Source: Zygnema cylindricum
Taxonomy: Eukaryota; Streptophyta; Zygnematophyceae; Zygnematales; Zygnemataceae
Assembly: GCA_037447655.1 (NCBI GenBank)
Contig: JBBHKE010002678.1
Location: 125,518 to 189,517, forward strand
Reading direction: 5' to 3'
DNA: 64,000 nt
Part shown: positions 32,890-42,400 of the stretch, one piece after another
Position numbering within the stretch: position 1 is the stretch's first letter
Layout: each line of letters begins with the position of its first letter
The notes under the pieces: model-generated
The model's database searches: none
What the model was told of the DNA's origin: nothing
Seen by the model: the letters and a program-made list of their open reading frames with translations, nothing else
Position numbers and translations under genes: made by a program

Positions 32890-33562
32890 GGGCAAGGTTC
32901 CATTAGGGGAAAAATGACGTTGTTTACTGAAGGCCGTACTGTTTCGTACATTGCCGTACCAAAGAAAAAATAATGTCAGAAAAACAAGGCTACTGAATGA
33001 GGGATTTGATTCTCCACGTTTATGGGCGTAAACGTGGACCGTCGGATGCATAATCAGATACGCCGTCGTCTGACACTTTCAGTTCGCAACAAGTGACCCG
33101 GAGTAGGTCAATTCTCAGCGCCTGAACGAATACCGTCGTGCCTCGTGGAAAAGTGGACAAATATCCACGACGACCGCGCTACCAGATGGATACACGTCGC
33201 ATATGACATGTGCCTTCCGCCAGGGAGGATGCGAAGCTACCGGAAGCCGCAAGAAAATCTTTGACGGAAGATATTGTTTCACGCTTCTGTTGGTATCCAC
33301 TAACCATTCTGACATTTTCGTACGCTTTTTCATTCAATACGTCGTACGAGTCACTTTTTACCTTTCGCTGGTTCAAATATGTGGTCACAATTCGCTCTCA
33401 GAGATTCTTTGAAGATTAACAGAATCGTAATCATCTATTACGTGGACCAATCAACATGTGCCACGCAAAACAAATGTCGGTTACTGACCCGACACAATGG
33501 AACGATCGCTTCAGTAAACAATTTTTTGACGTTTACAGAGAGCGCCTAATGGAACAACGCTC
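32890..33562. mobile_element. TTA-flanked TIR element, copy 1
   Basis: Flanked by TTA on both sides (32887-32889 and 33563-33565). Ends GGGCAAGGTTCCATTAGG and CCTAATGGAACAACGCTC. The whole 673 bp is closely similar to 34929-35632 in the opposite orientation. TTA duplication with a GGG start suggests a PIF/Harbinger (Tourist-like) non-autonomous element. An open minus-strand frame here is shared by the other copy but has no transposase features. Confidence 0.85.
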
Positions 33563-33814
33563 TTATGATAAAATCCAAAAAAGAAATATGTCTACGTGGA
33601 CGCCAATCTGTCACAAGAATGCGCTTTGTCCAAGACCGGACTTCCATTAGCGGTTTCAATAAATGTACGGATACGTTTACTGTATGTCGTGTCTTCCATT
33701 AAGTCGCGCCAGTAACCACTTTATATTTGCGTGGCTCATTCTGGTTGGTACCACGTAGGTTAATATTCGATGCTTAAAATCTACTAAGAATCTTCGGAGG
33801 CAAAGTATTAGTTA

Positions 33815-34549
33815 GGGTAACATTCCATTAGACTAAAAGTGGGGTTCGTTACTGGACGCCGTACGTTTTCGTACATTGCCGTATATAGCCATACCCTAAA
33901 AAAATTGTTTTCAGACGAAACATCGTTACTGGAAAGCTATCGGGAAGCTCCAATGATGTAGGCGTAATTCTTGACCGTTGGATGTTTCACTTTTTGAGAT
34001 CCGCGAAGCAATCGCGCACATCATCCAGTGGGCCCCGACTCTCCTCGCGAGGAGATTTGGGGCCCACTAGATGCTTGCCATTCATTACCATTGGTACACG
34101 TGAAAAAGCAAAATAATATCTACTTTGAACAAGCGATCACAAGCATGCACGTCGCACAGGCCATGTGCCGCCTGCCACGCTGAATGCAGGTCCGGTTGAA
34201 AATATCCTCGCACGCTCCGTCTGACATCCACCGACATTCAAAGTTTGCCGCGACCTTCAAAATTTTTCCTCGTCCTTTTGCAATTCTGTTTCGAAATTTA
34301 GATTTTCATTTTCAAAATCGAAATGTGGCCGAAAACTTTATGTACGAACCATTAACTACCTCCGGTCGTACAAATATTCCGTTTGTAGATTTTTTTAAGA
34401 TTTTTAGAATCTGGACTCTAACCTATTTGGCGCCAATCATAATTGAGAAAGGTTTGTTACTGGCCCGACAAAATGGAGCGGACTTCCAGTAAACGCTGTC
34501 AGTAGACTTGTCCGTACATTTACTGGGACCGCCTACTGGAATGTTACCC
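33815..34549. mobile_element. TTA-flanked TIR element, copy 3
   Basis: Flanked by TTA (33812-33814 and 34550-34552). Ends GGGTAACATTCCATTAGAC and, reversed, GGGTAACATTCCAGTAGGCG. 735 bp, non-coding, and more diverged from copies 1 and 2 than they are from each other. Confidence 0.83.
34027..34068. repeat. 42-bp near-perfect palindrome
   Basis: AGTGGGCCCC-gac-TCTCCTCG is followed by its inverse with a single 3-base mismatch block. The centre CCTCGCGAGG recurs in palindromes at 45364 and 60970. Could extrude as a cruciform or mark a hairpin end of a mobile element. Confidence 0.9.
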
Positions 34550-34928
34550 TTATTAACGAAATACAGCGGAGGTAATTAATGACTCGTACAAAGTGCATTA
34601 TAATAATGTACTATCTAAAATTTCAAAACGGAACGACAAAAAGGCGGCGACAACCTTTGGTGGTGGGAGCGTGACGGCATAATTTCGGTTTGATTCGCGT
34701 CCGATCTGGCGGCGTGTATGCATCTAATCGCGCGTTCATCGTGGATATTTTTGTTCTTTTCCACGCGGCCCAATTTTACACGTTCAGTGTGCAAAGTGTC
34801 CTCTTTCAGGACAATCTCCACACATTGAAGGGTTAGCGACGTGGCGTCTCGGATTAAAAAACAAATGCATCCGACGTGTCACGTTTTATGCCTATAACCT
34901 TGGAGATTCACCAGTAAAGATGTTTTTA

Positions 34929-35632
34929 GAGCGTTGTTCCATTAGGCGGTCTCAGTAAACGTCGAAAATTCGTTTACTGAAGCGACCGTTCCATTGTGTC
35001 GGGTCAGTAACCGACATTTTATTTGCGTAGCACAGTTTTATTGGTCCACGTCGTAGATGAACGTGATTCTGGTAATCTTTACAGAATCTTTGAAAGCAAG
35101 TTGCGACCACACATTTTTATCAACTAAGGTAAAAAGTGACTCGTACGACGTATTGAAAATAATTTGTACGGGCGGACGAAACTTAGGATTTGTAAAAACG
35201 TACGAAAATGTCAGAATGGTTAGTGGATGGCGACAGACGCGTGAAACAATATCCTTCGTCAAAGATTTTCTTGCGGCTTCCGGTGGCCTCGAATCCTCCC
35301 TGGCGGAAGGCACATGTCATGTGCGACGTGTACCCACCTGGTCGCGCGGTCATCGTAGATATTTGTTCACTTTTCCACGAGGCACGATGCAATTCGTTCA
35401 GGCGCTGAGAATTGACCTACTCGGGGTCACTTGTTGCGAACTGAAAGTGTCAGACGATGTCATATCCGATTATGCATCCGACGGTCCACATTAACACCCA
35501 TAAACATGGAGAATCAAATCCCTCATTCAGTAGCCTTGTTTTTCTGACATTTTATTTTTTTGGTACGGCACTGTACGAAACAGTACGGCTTTCAGTAGAC
35601 AACGTCATTTTTTCCCTAATGGAACCTTGCCC
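34929..35632. mobile_element. TTA-flanked TIR element, copy 2 (inverted)
   Basis: Flanked by TTA (34926-34928 and 35633-35635). Ends GAGCGTTGTTCCATTAGGCG and CCTAATGGAACCTTGCCC. It is the reverse-oriented sister of copy 1. Confidence 0.85.
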
Positions 35633-35720
35633 TTATTGAACGAAAAAAAAATGGTACGAACCTGTAGGAAACGGTACGGCCTTCAGGAAACAACCCCTTT
35701 TCGCTAATGGAAGTCCGGCC

Positions 35721-37455
35721 TATGATTTGCGCATGCGAGCTGAAAATATTCACAAGATAAGACGTCCCGCTCCCATACTTTTATTTATGATTGAAAATGT
35801 ACGAAAAACGTCGAGATCCCAACCGTACGAATACCCGGCCTCTTAGAAAACAGTACTGTTACAAACTGTACGATTTCGACATAGAATCGTTTAAACTTTA
35901 AAGGGGAGGTTTGAACTGATTCGTCCTGAAGACTTCAGGCAATTTCCCCGCAATATCGGGTTTTATGTTGTATGTGAAAATTTGTTTCGCTTCTAGCAAA
36001 CTAGACGACGATCCTCACCACCGACCACAATCACAAATATTTTTGACATTAGGCAAAAAAACAAAACCGTGTCCAATTCCTATTACCAATGAAGCGCACA
36101 ATTTTTGTCGGATATGGACCTCGCCCGCTTTGACTTATAGAAAATTCTCAGGCATGATTTTTTGTCGTTTATGCCTTCTGTGGAAATTTATCGACTTGCA
36201 CATTTCTGTATTCTGTACTTTCTCGTTTTTCTCCCCTTTTTATATTTTTGTCAGCACGTCACTCGATATTTAAAGTCATATAAAACTTTAAATCATAGTT
36301 CAAAGTAGGCGTTTCTATTGTAGGCCTTTAGGCGCCTTTATCGAAGTTGTGTTATGGGCTTTTCATGTGATCTTCTTACATCGCTACTTTTATCAGCGAC
36401 CGTCCGATCATCCGAATCTGACGGTTTAAATAAAAAATACCTCAAAATTCACAGAAAAATAATTTTTTGTCCGAATGTTTTTCAAAATTTAGACATGACG
36501 TTTAATTCTCTATCGATCGATGTGCAACTCAACCCTGTTACTATTGTTTTTCATTTTGCGACCAATACAATATGGGTCTTAAGGTCATATTGTATGTTTT
36601 GCGTACAATAGGCATATTGTATGGGCGTACTTTCACCTACTTTTGAAAATGCTTTAAATAGAATGGACAAATAACCATAAAACAGCACTATTGACTGCAT
36701 AATAATATGTTATAATATAGATTTTTGTGGACAGCGTTTATCCTTCAGTAGCAAAACATTCTCGCCGATTATTGCTTTTGTGTCACGTAGACGTTTTTTT
36801 TCAGAGATATTCCTGCCGTCGTTGACCACGCTACAGCGCATTCTCCGCATTCGTACTCTTTTGTCCGGGTACGGCTGCAGGGAAATCTCAAATCTCAGAT
36901 TTGTCCGTACACATTTCAACTGCCGACAACAAAAAGCGTTTGTGACGTTTCTCGCGTGTGCCGTCTCCCCTTTAACCGTACGGATCCTTCCAACTTTCAG
37001 AAAAATCGTATCGGTACATAATTAGTAGTAATTATGATCTATTTTAATGTACAATATTCATACGGTTTGGTAATCATTCGTACAGTAACTGTATGTCCCA
37101 CTACTCTCACCGAACGTCTCCGTACCGAAGAGAATGTACTTTTCTTAACTTAATTTGTAAGCTATACATGTTCGTACGCATATGGTACTCAATTCGTACA
37201 CAAATGCTTTAATTTCGTACCTTGTCGTACAGCTCCTGTCCGGCTTATTTTATATTGTCTGTTTCGTACAATGCTTTGGCAGTACTAAGCGTTATATCCA
37301 GTCTCCAGCGTTTCCGCTGTCAGAAGAACATCTGTCGCGCGGAGGTCGAACGGAGGCGTTTGTGGTCGGTGGATTCTTCGCGGCCAACCGACACCTCCGT
37401 ACGATCCAGGTTGAAAGCAATGATTTTTGTCGTTTTGCGTTTGTGAACATAATGA
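35721..37455. other. Intergenic, upstream of the kinase gene
   Basis: No gene confidently seen. CGTAC words are dense from 36950 to 37290. Promoter elements or a first exon of the kinase could lie at the right-hand end, but no TATA box or start was assigned. Confidence 0.45.
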
Positions 37456-38073
37456 GACGCCGACATTTGGAACCATTCGGCGACACTCGCGACGACCAAG
37501 GAGGGACGACGATGGAGCCTTAGATCAGATCCGCTTCAAATCCGCTTCACGTCACGTCATCAACGAATCGAAATTGATCATAAATCCGTCGACGTCAAAT
37601 CGTTCATCCGTCAGATCCCCAGATCGTCCCGTCAAAGCCTCCTCAAATCCCACCCTCCTCCTCCTCCCTCCCCCGTCCACCCAACCTCCGCCACGTGGCA
37701 CAACCCCTCCCTCCCAGATCCCGCCACGTGGCCCAATCCCGTCCACCCAGACTCCGCCACGTGGCACAACTCCCTCCGCCGAACTCGCTCCGAGGAGCCG
37801 CCGAAGCTGACTTCCCACATCCTCAACATTCCGTACTGCGACGTGGAGGAAAAGTACTTTTTTGGACGCTTGCTGGGGGAGGGCGTATCTTCGGCCGTAC
37901 GGCACTGCATTGACCGCCGTACTGGCGAAGCCTACGCGTGTAAGACGATGCCGAAAAGTAGGATGACGTCAGCTGCTGACGTGGCGGATGTACGGGCGGA
38001 GGTGGGAGCGTTGAGGAGAGTGAGTCGCCATTCGTCGGTGGCGGGGATGAGGGCGGTGATGGAGGACGAGAAG
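37456..38073 (+). CDS. Kinase exon 1 (N-lobe), start uncertain
   Basis: Kinase homology begins at about 37810 (LTSHILNIPYCDVEEKYFFG) and runs to MRAVMEDEK with donor AAG|GTGAGG. Upstream the frame stays open back to a TGA at 37453 and encodes a Pro/Ser-rich stretch with repeats of ATWHN / ATWPN. There is no in-frame ATG upstream of the glycine loop, so translation must start in an unseen upstream exon or at a non-ATG codon, or the upstream part is untranslated. Confidence 0.75.
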
Positions 38074-40950
38074 GTGAGGGGGGGGGAGGGAAGGGGAGGG
38101 AAAGGGAGGGAGGGAGGAAAGGAAGGGGAGGGAGGGGGAGGGAGGGGGGGAAGGAGAAGGGGGAGGGGGAGGGGGAGGGGGAGGGGGAGGGGGAGGGAGA
38201 GGGGGAGGGGGAGGGGGAGGGGGAGGTGGAGGGGGAGGGGGAGAGGGAGAAGGAGAGGGAGAGGGAGGGGGAGAGGGAGAAAGAGAGGGAGAGGGAGGGG
38301 GAGAAGGAGAGGGAGAGGGAGGGAGGGGGAGGGAGGGAGGAAAGGAAGGGGAGGGAGGGAGGAAAGGAAGGGGAGGGAGGGAGGGAGGAAGGGAGGGTGG
38401 GAAACGGGGAAGGGGGAGAGAGGGAGAGGGGGAGGGGGAGGGAAGGAGGGAGGGAGGGAGGGAACGGGATTGGGAGGGGGAGAGGGAGGGGGAAGGGGAG
38501 GGGGAGAGGAAAAAGGTGTATAAAAAGTAGGAAGAGGGAAGGGGGAGAGGGGAGGGGAAATAGTGTTTGAAAAAGGCATCGAGAGAGGTAGGAGAGGGAG
38601 AAAGAGAGGAGAGAGGGAGAGAGGAGGGAGAGGCAGGGAAAAGCTGTTTGAAGAGTGAGAGGTGAGGCGAAGAAATAGGGGAAGGAGGAGGGAGAGGGTA
38701 AATTTTTTTGGGGAAAAGGAGGGGAAGGGAAGTGAGGGGAAGAGAAATGAGAGGGAAATTTGGCATAAATGGAGGGGAAGGGAAGGTAAGTGTGGTACGA
38801 TAGGGGGGAGTGAAGGGAGAGAAGAGAGAGACGAGGAAAAAATAATGAGCAGAAAATAAGGGATAACTGGAGGGAAGAGAGGGGGAATGGGCAAAATGGA
38901 GGTAGACGAGGAGGGAGATGAGAGGAGTAGGTACCGGGTACAGAAGTTGAGGAAAGAGAGGAAAAGGTTGGGGGAAGAGTCGGAGGAGAGGGAGGAGCAG
39001 AGGGAGGAGGGGAGAGGAATAAAAGGGAGAGGAGAAAACTGGAGGGAAGGCGGGTAGGTGGTAAGAAGTTGGTAGAAATGAAGTTAGGAATTAAAAAAAA
39101 AAAAGTATGGACCGTCAAAAAGTGTTTTTATTGTCTTTTTTATTTTATTTTTAGTCTTATTTTTGGTTCTAATTTGTCTTATTTGCGGATCCTTTTATTT
39201 TTCGTCGTTTTCCCGGAATGTCCACATTTTTATGGAACTTTGTGAGGGGTAAGACCTCTTTGACCTTGTCCAATCAGAGGTGTTTCTTGTCTTATTTTTA
39301 TGTCAATTTTGTCTTTTCTCCGGTTCTTTTTTTTAACCCATTTCTAGTTCTTTCTTATTTTCTTTTTTATCATTTTCCCAGAATGTCCACATTATTATGG
39401 AACTTTGCGAGGGAGGAGACCTCTTTGACCTCGTCCAATCAAAACAACAGTTTACGGAACGGGACGCGGCGTTAGTTTGTCGACAACTGATTTCCGTTGT
39501 ACATTACTGTCATATGAAAGGAATCGTTCACCGAGATATAAAACCTGAAAACATTCTCCTTGTTTCGACTCAATCGGAGACTACCGTAAAAGTTGTGGAT
39601 TTTGGACAAGCCGTGGGAATCGAACCAGGAGAAGTTTTGACTCAAACTATCGGAACACCGTAAGTTTTATTTGTTTTTTGTTTTATTTGTTTTTGTTTTG
39701 ATATAAGTTTCATTTTTTGTTTTAAAAATGTTTATGGAACACCGAAAGTTTGATTTGTTTTTGTTTAATAATTGGGAGAAGTATTGACTCAAAATACTGG
39801 AACATCGTAAGTTTTTTTTTTTGTTTTGTTTTAATGTTATTTATACAACATTAGAAGTTGATAAAGAAACTTTTAAAAGAAAGGAATAAATGTTAATTAA
39901 AAGTTGATAAAGAAGCTTGAAAAGGAAAGGAATATATAACGGTGGGAATTGAACCAGGAGAAGTATTGATTCAAACTATTGGAACTCCATAGTTTTTACT
40001 TTTTATTTCTTTATTAATTATGGTTATGTTATAAAGTAGATGTAATAAATTATAACTTTACGAAAAGATATGCAGAAAAAAAAGAAAAATTAAAGTTGTG
40101 AAGCGGTCGGTATTGAAAGAATTATCGACTCATGCTACGGGATGTTTTATTTTTTAAATTTTCAATTTTTTAATAAAGATTATCACAATTAGATACAAGT
40201 AATTAAATCTGTGAAGAATGAAACAAAGAATTAAATAAATAAATACTAAAGAAATAAAAAAAAGAATTAAAGAAAGAAAGCAAGAACAAAAATTGAAAAA
40301 TGAAATGTACAAACGGAAAAACTCGTTTTGGGAAAATTATGTTTCGTGAGTTTTTGACCATTTTGCCTTTTTGGATCATTTTGTTTTTCTCTTTTATTTC
40401 TCTCCTTTTGTGCACTTTGGTTCATTTTGTGTCTCTGTTGTCTTTTGTGAGAGAATCTTGCAGAAACAGCACAAAAGTCACTCTCTCCTTTCCTTTCCCT
40501 TTTTTCTAATATTATTTTTCTTCTCTCTATCTCTCTCCCTCTCTCCCCTCCCGCTCCCTCTCCCTCCCTCTCCCTCTCTCTCCCTCGATTTTTTTTTCTT
40601 TTTCTTACAGATACTACATGGCTCCAGAGATTTTAAACCGATCCTACGGTCCAGAAATTGACATGTGGAGTGTTGGGATTATTTTATATATTCTTCTTTG
40701 TGGGAGTCCCCCTTTTTGGGCAGAAGAAAGGAACGATATATTAGAAAAAATAAAATTGGGTAAATTCGATATCGAATCCGGTCCGTGGCGAAAAATTTCG
40801 GAAGACGCGAAAAATCTCGTCCGTCGATTACTTTGTCCCGACCGATTAAAAAGAATAACTCCAGAGGAAGCGAAAGGTACAATTAAAACGATTTCTAACG
40901 ATTTATTTAACACATTTTTAACGATTTTTTAACAATTTTTTAACAATTTT

Positions 40951-41020
<70 letters not shown>

Positions 41021-42277
41021 CCCTCCCCTTCTCTCCCTCTCTCTCCCTCTCTCTCCCTCTCTGAAAATCCGTTCAAAAGTGCTTAGAAAAATACACAGAT
41101 TTTCATGCACTTTACCTTTAGAAACAATTCTTAACGTGTTTTCTGCTGTATTTTTTTTTTGTTTTTCTGTTTGATTGTTTTTCTGTCTTTAATTTTCTGT
41201 TATCCTTTCGTTTTCTTTTGCTAATTCTTTTATTTTTCTGTTGGTTTTTGTTATTTTTCAGGACATATTTGGATTCAAAATCATTGTCGCGTAGATTTGA
41301 GTCCTCCTCCAAGTTTTACTCTTAGTGGGTTTCGATCTCTTCCCGCAAATTTTTCAACAAATATGATAAATGTCACACAATATATGATCGACAACAAAAT
41401 TAATACTCCGGATGTGAGCGAAAAAACGAATCAAATTCGAGAATTATCGAGACAATCGACACAATCGACAACAGTATCTTTGAGAGAATCTTTGAGAGAA
41501 TCTTTGAGAGAATCTTTGGGAGAATCTCCGAGAGAACATTCACGAGATTCTTTGAGAGAATTTTTGAAAGGATCTTCAAAAGAATCTTCGAGAGAGCGAA
41601 TAAGTGAATTGATCCGGGAATCGTCGAGAGAGATGAGAAAAGCTCCTTCGAAAGACGAGAGGAAGAGAAGGGAAACGAGAGAGGAGAGAGACGGGAGAGA
41701 GACGAGGGAGGGAACAGAAGAGAGAGCTACGACGAGAGAGACAAGAGAGAAGAGAGAGAACAGAGAAAATAGAGAAAACAGAGAGAGGGAGAGAAAGTCC
41801 ATGGCGAGAACAACATCTCTCTCTCCTCCTACTCCTCGAATGGCATCCGCCTTGAGAAAATCGAGTTTCAACGACTCCCCTCTCCCTCGTCGTCTTTCAA
41901 CAGCTAGTGAGGGAGGAGCGTCTCCATGTAACTCCTCCTCCAGTTACGGAAGCCATGGATCCCGTCAATCCGTTAGAAGCTTATCCAGTACAAAATCCGC
42001 GGACCAAGTTTTGTCTCCTAGTGTGGGAATGTCACACCATAGAGCGGTTTACCAACAACAATGGACAGCTTCATATACTCCAAAACTACGAGATCGCGTC
42101 AGTAATTCGAATTCCCCACCGAAAACTTCTATTTCTTCTCTTAGTGGACCGTTACTACGACATAATACTCTTCCCGTTCCTCCGGAACTTTCTAGGCAAC
42201 CCTCCAAAGGTCTCCCTCCTTCCTGGCGGTTTAACGGGAGGCGTTTCAGAAAAGTAGAAAAATCCACGTCAGCGTGA
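37456..42277 (+). CDS. CDPK-like protein kinase without EF hands
   Basis: A Ser/Thr kinase with a catalytic domain closest to plant calcium-dependent kinases. Exons 37456(?)-38073, 39382-39659, 40611-40876 and 41262-42277 splice in phase. Seen in order: the lead-in ILNIPYCDVEEKYFFGRLLG, glycine loop GEGVSSAV, YACKTM lysine, helix-C Glu in RAEVGALRRV, IIMELCEGGDLFDLV, catalytic HRDIKPENILL, DFGQA (DFGLS/A is usual), GTPYYMAPEIL, DMWSVGIILYILLCGSPPFW and RITPEEAKGHIW. All catalytic residues are present, so activity is expected. After the domain, where CDPKs have a junction and four EF hands, there is instead a 330-residue low-complexity tail and a stop at 42275-42277. Calcium control through EF hands is therefore unlikely. 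The start is unresolved: the frame is open from 37456 but has no ATG before 37948. Confidence 0.85.
37685..37775. promoter_or_regulatory. Three evenly spaced CACGTG palindromes
   Basis: CACGTG (G-box) occurs at 37692-37697, 37725-37730 and 37759-37764, each within GCCACGTGGC, spaced 33 and 34 bases. bZIP and bHLH factors bind this word in plants. The repeat may be regulatory if it lies upstream of the true start, or simply a coding tandem repeat, since the frame is open through it. Confidence 0.5.
38074..39060. repeat. Polypurine intron tract, about 1 kb
   Basis: From the donor at 38074 nearly every base is G or A: GGGGAGGG-type units to 38500, then GGGAGAGG and AAGGGAAG. The huge open frames on both strands (Gly/Arg/Glu on +, Pro/Ser/Leu on -) are repeat translations. 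Such sequence can form triplexes and G-quadruplexes. Confidence 0.95.
39217..39276 (+). pseudogene. Decayed duplicate of kinase exon 2 start
   Basis: Closely matches 39382-39441: NVHIFMELCEG then TAA, then DLFDLVQS in the same frame. The acceptor equivalent reads tttcccgg instead of tttcccag, so it should not be used. A 165-bp local duplication of the intron end and exon start explains it. Confidence 0.85.
39382..39659 (+). CDS. Kinase exon 2 (hinge, catalytic loop, DFG)
   Basis: Encodes NVHIIMELCEGGDLFDLVQS, then YCHMKGIVHRDIKPENILL and VKVVDFGQAVGIEPGE, ending TIGTP. Acceptor attttcccag, donor CC|GTAAGT, phase 2 into exon 3. Confidence 0.93.
39662..40610. other. Kinase intron with partial exon echoes
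   Basis: AT-rich intron. Around 39732-39812 and 39940-39995 it holds degenerate copies of the exon 2 end (GGAACACCGAAAGTTTG, GGGAATTGAACCAGGAGAAG), so small duplications of the exon-intron junction occurred here too. The last 60 bases are CT-rich before the acceptor. Confidence 0.75.
40611..40876 (+). CDS. Kinase exon 3 (APE, F-helix, C-lobe)
   Basis: Encodes YYMAPEILNRSYGPEIDMWS, VGIILYILLCGSPPFWAEER and SEDAKNLVRRLLCPDRLKR-ITPEEA. Acceptor ttcttacag; donor G|GTACAA. The strongest CDPK resemblance lies here. Confidence 0.94.
40955..41062. repeat. CT-rich simple repeat in kinase intron
   Basis: (TC)n followed by CTCTCCCT units in the intron between exons 3 and 4. Confidence 0.9.
41262..42277 (+). 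CDS. Kinase exon 4 (low-complexity C-terminal tail)
   Basis: Starts GHIWIQNHCRVDLSPPPSF, with HIWI equivalent to the HPWI that closes CDPK catalytic domains, and SFTLSGFRSLP faintly like the CDPK junction. Then come SLRE repeats encoded by a 12-base unit TCTTTGAGAGAA (from 41479), a charged stretch with TREERDGRETREG and RENRENRENRERE, and a Ser/Pro-rich end (SLSPPTPRMASALRKSS, LSRQPSKGLPPSWRF). The tail is probably disordered and rich in possible phosphosites. Confidence 0.9.
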
Positions 42278-42400
42278 TGTGATGTGACGTGGTGCTGACG
42301 TGGGCTGATGTCAGCGTGACGTGACACAACTTGGTGCTGACGTGGCGCTGATGTAATACGGATGTGGCGCTGATGTGGTGTGGTGTGACGTGACATCCAC
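42262..42400. repeat. TGACGTGG/TGATGTGG repeat at the kinase 3' end
   Basis: Degenerate units of TGACGTGGCGCTGATGTGG run from the last codons through the stop into the 3' flank, about 8 copies, several with an ACGT core. A 20-base T run follows at 42402. Confidence 0.85.

Larger units (their letters stand above)
33634..35720. mobile_element. Host TIR element containing two nested copies
   Basis: Left end GACCGGACTTCCATTAGCGG and right end (reverse complement) GGCCGGACTTCCATTAGCG form an inverted pair sharing the CTTCCATTAG core with the other three elements. Removing the nested copies (33815-34549 and 34929-35632) leaves about 640 bp, close to the size of its relatives. A clean target duplication was not found at its ends. 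Confidence 0.65.

Noticed and set aside
33115-33419. Conserved small protein shared by 33115-33419 and 35057-35494
   Set aside because: The shared peptides come from two copies of the same TIR element in opposite orientation; length and frame are not kept and no transposase motif is visible.
37182-37523. 113-codon frame ending MEP-stop as first kinase exon
   Set aside because: It is in a different frame from the kinase and ends before it; no donor and acceptor pair linking them could be chosen with confidence.
37823-39118. 431-codon minus-strand open frame, Pro/Ser/Leu-rich
   Set aside because: It is the complement of the polypurine intron of the kinase gene and overlaps its N-lobe exon antisense; no domain or splice support.
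41431-41871. 146-codon minus-strand frame, Leu/Ser-rich
   Set aside because: Antisense shadow of the repetitive kinase tail.
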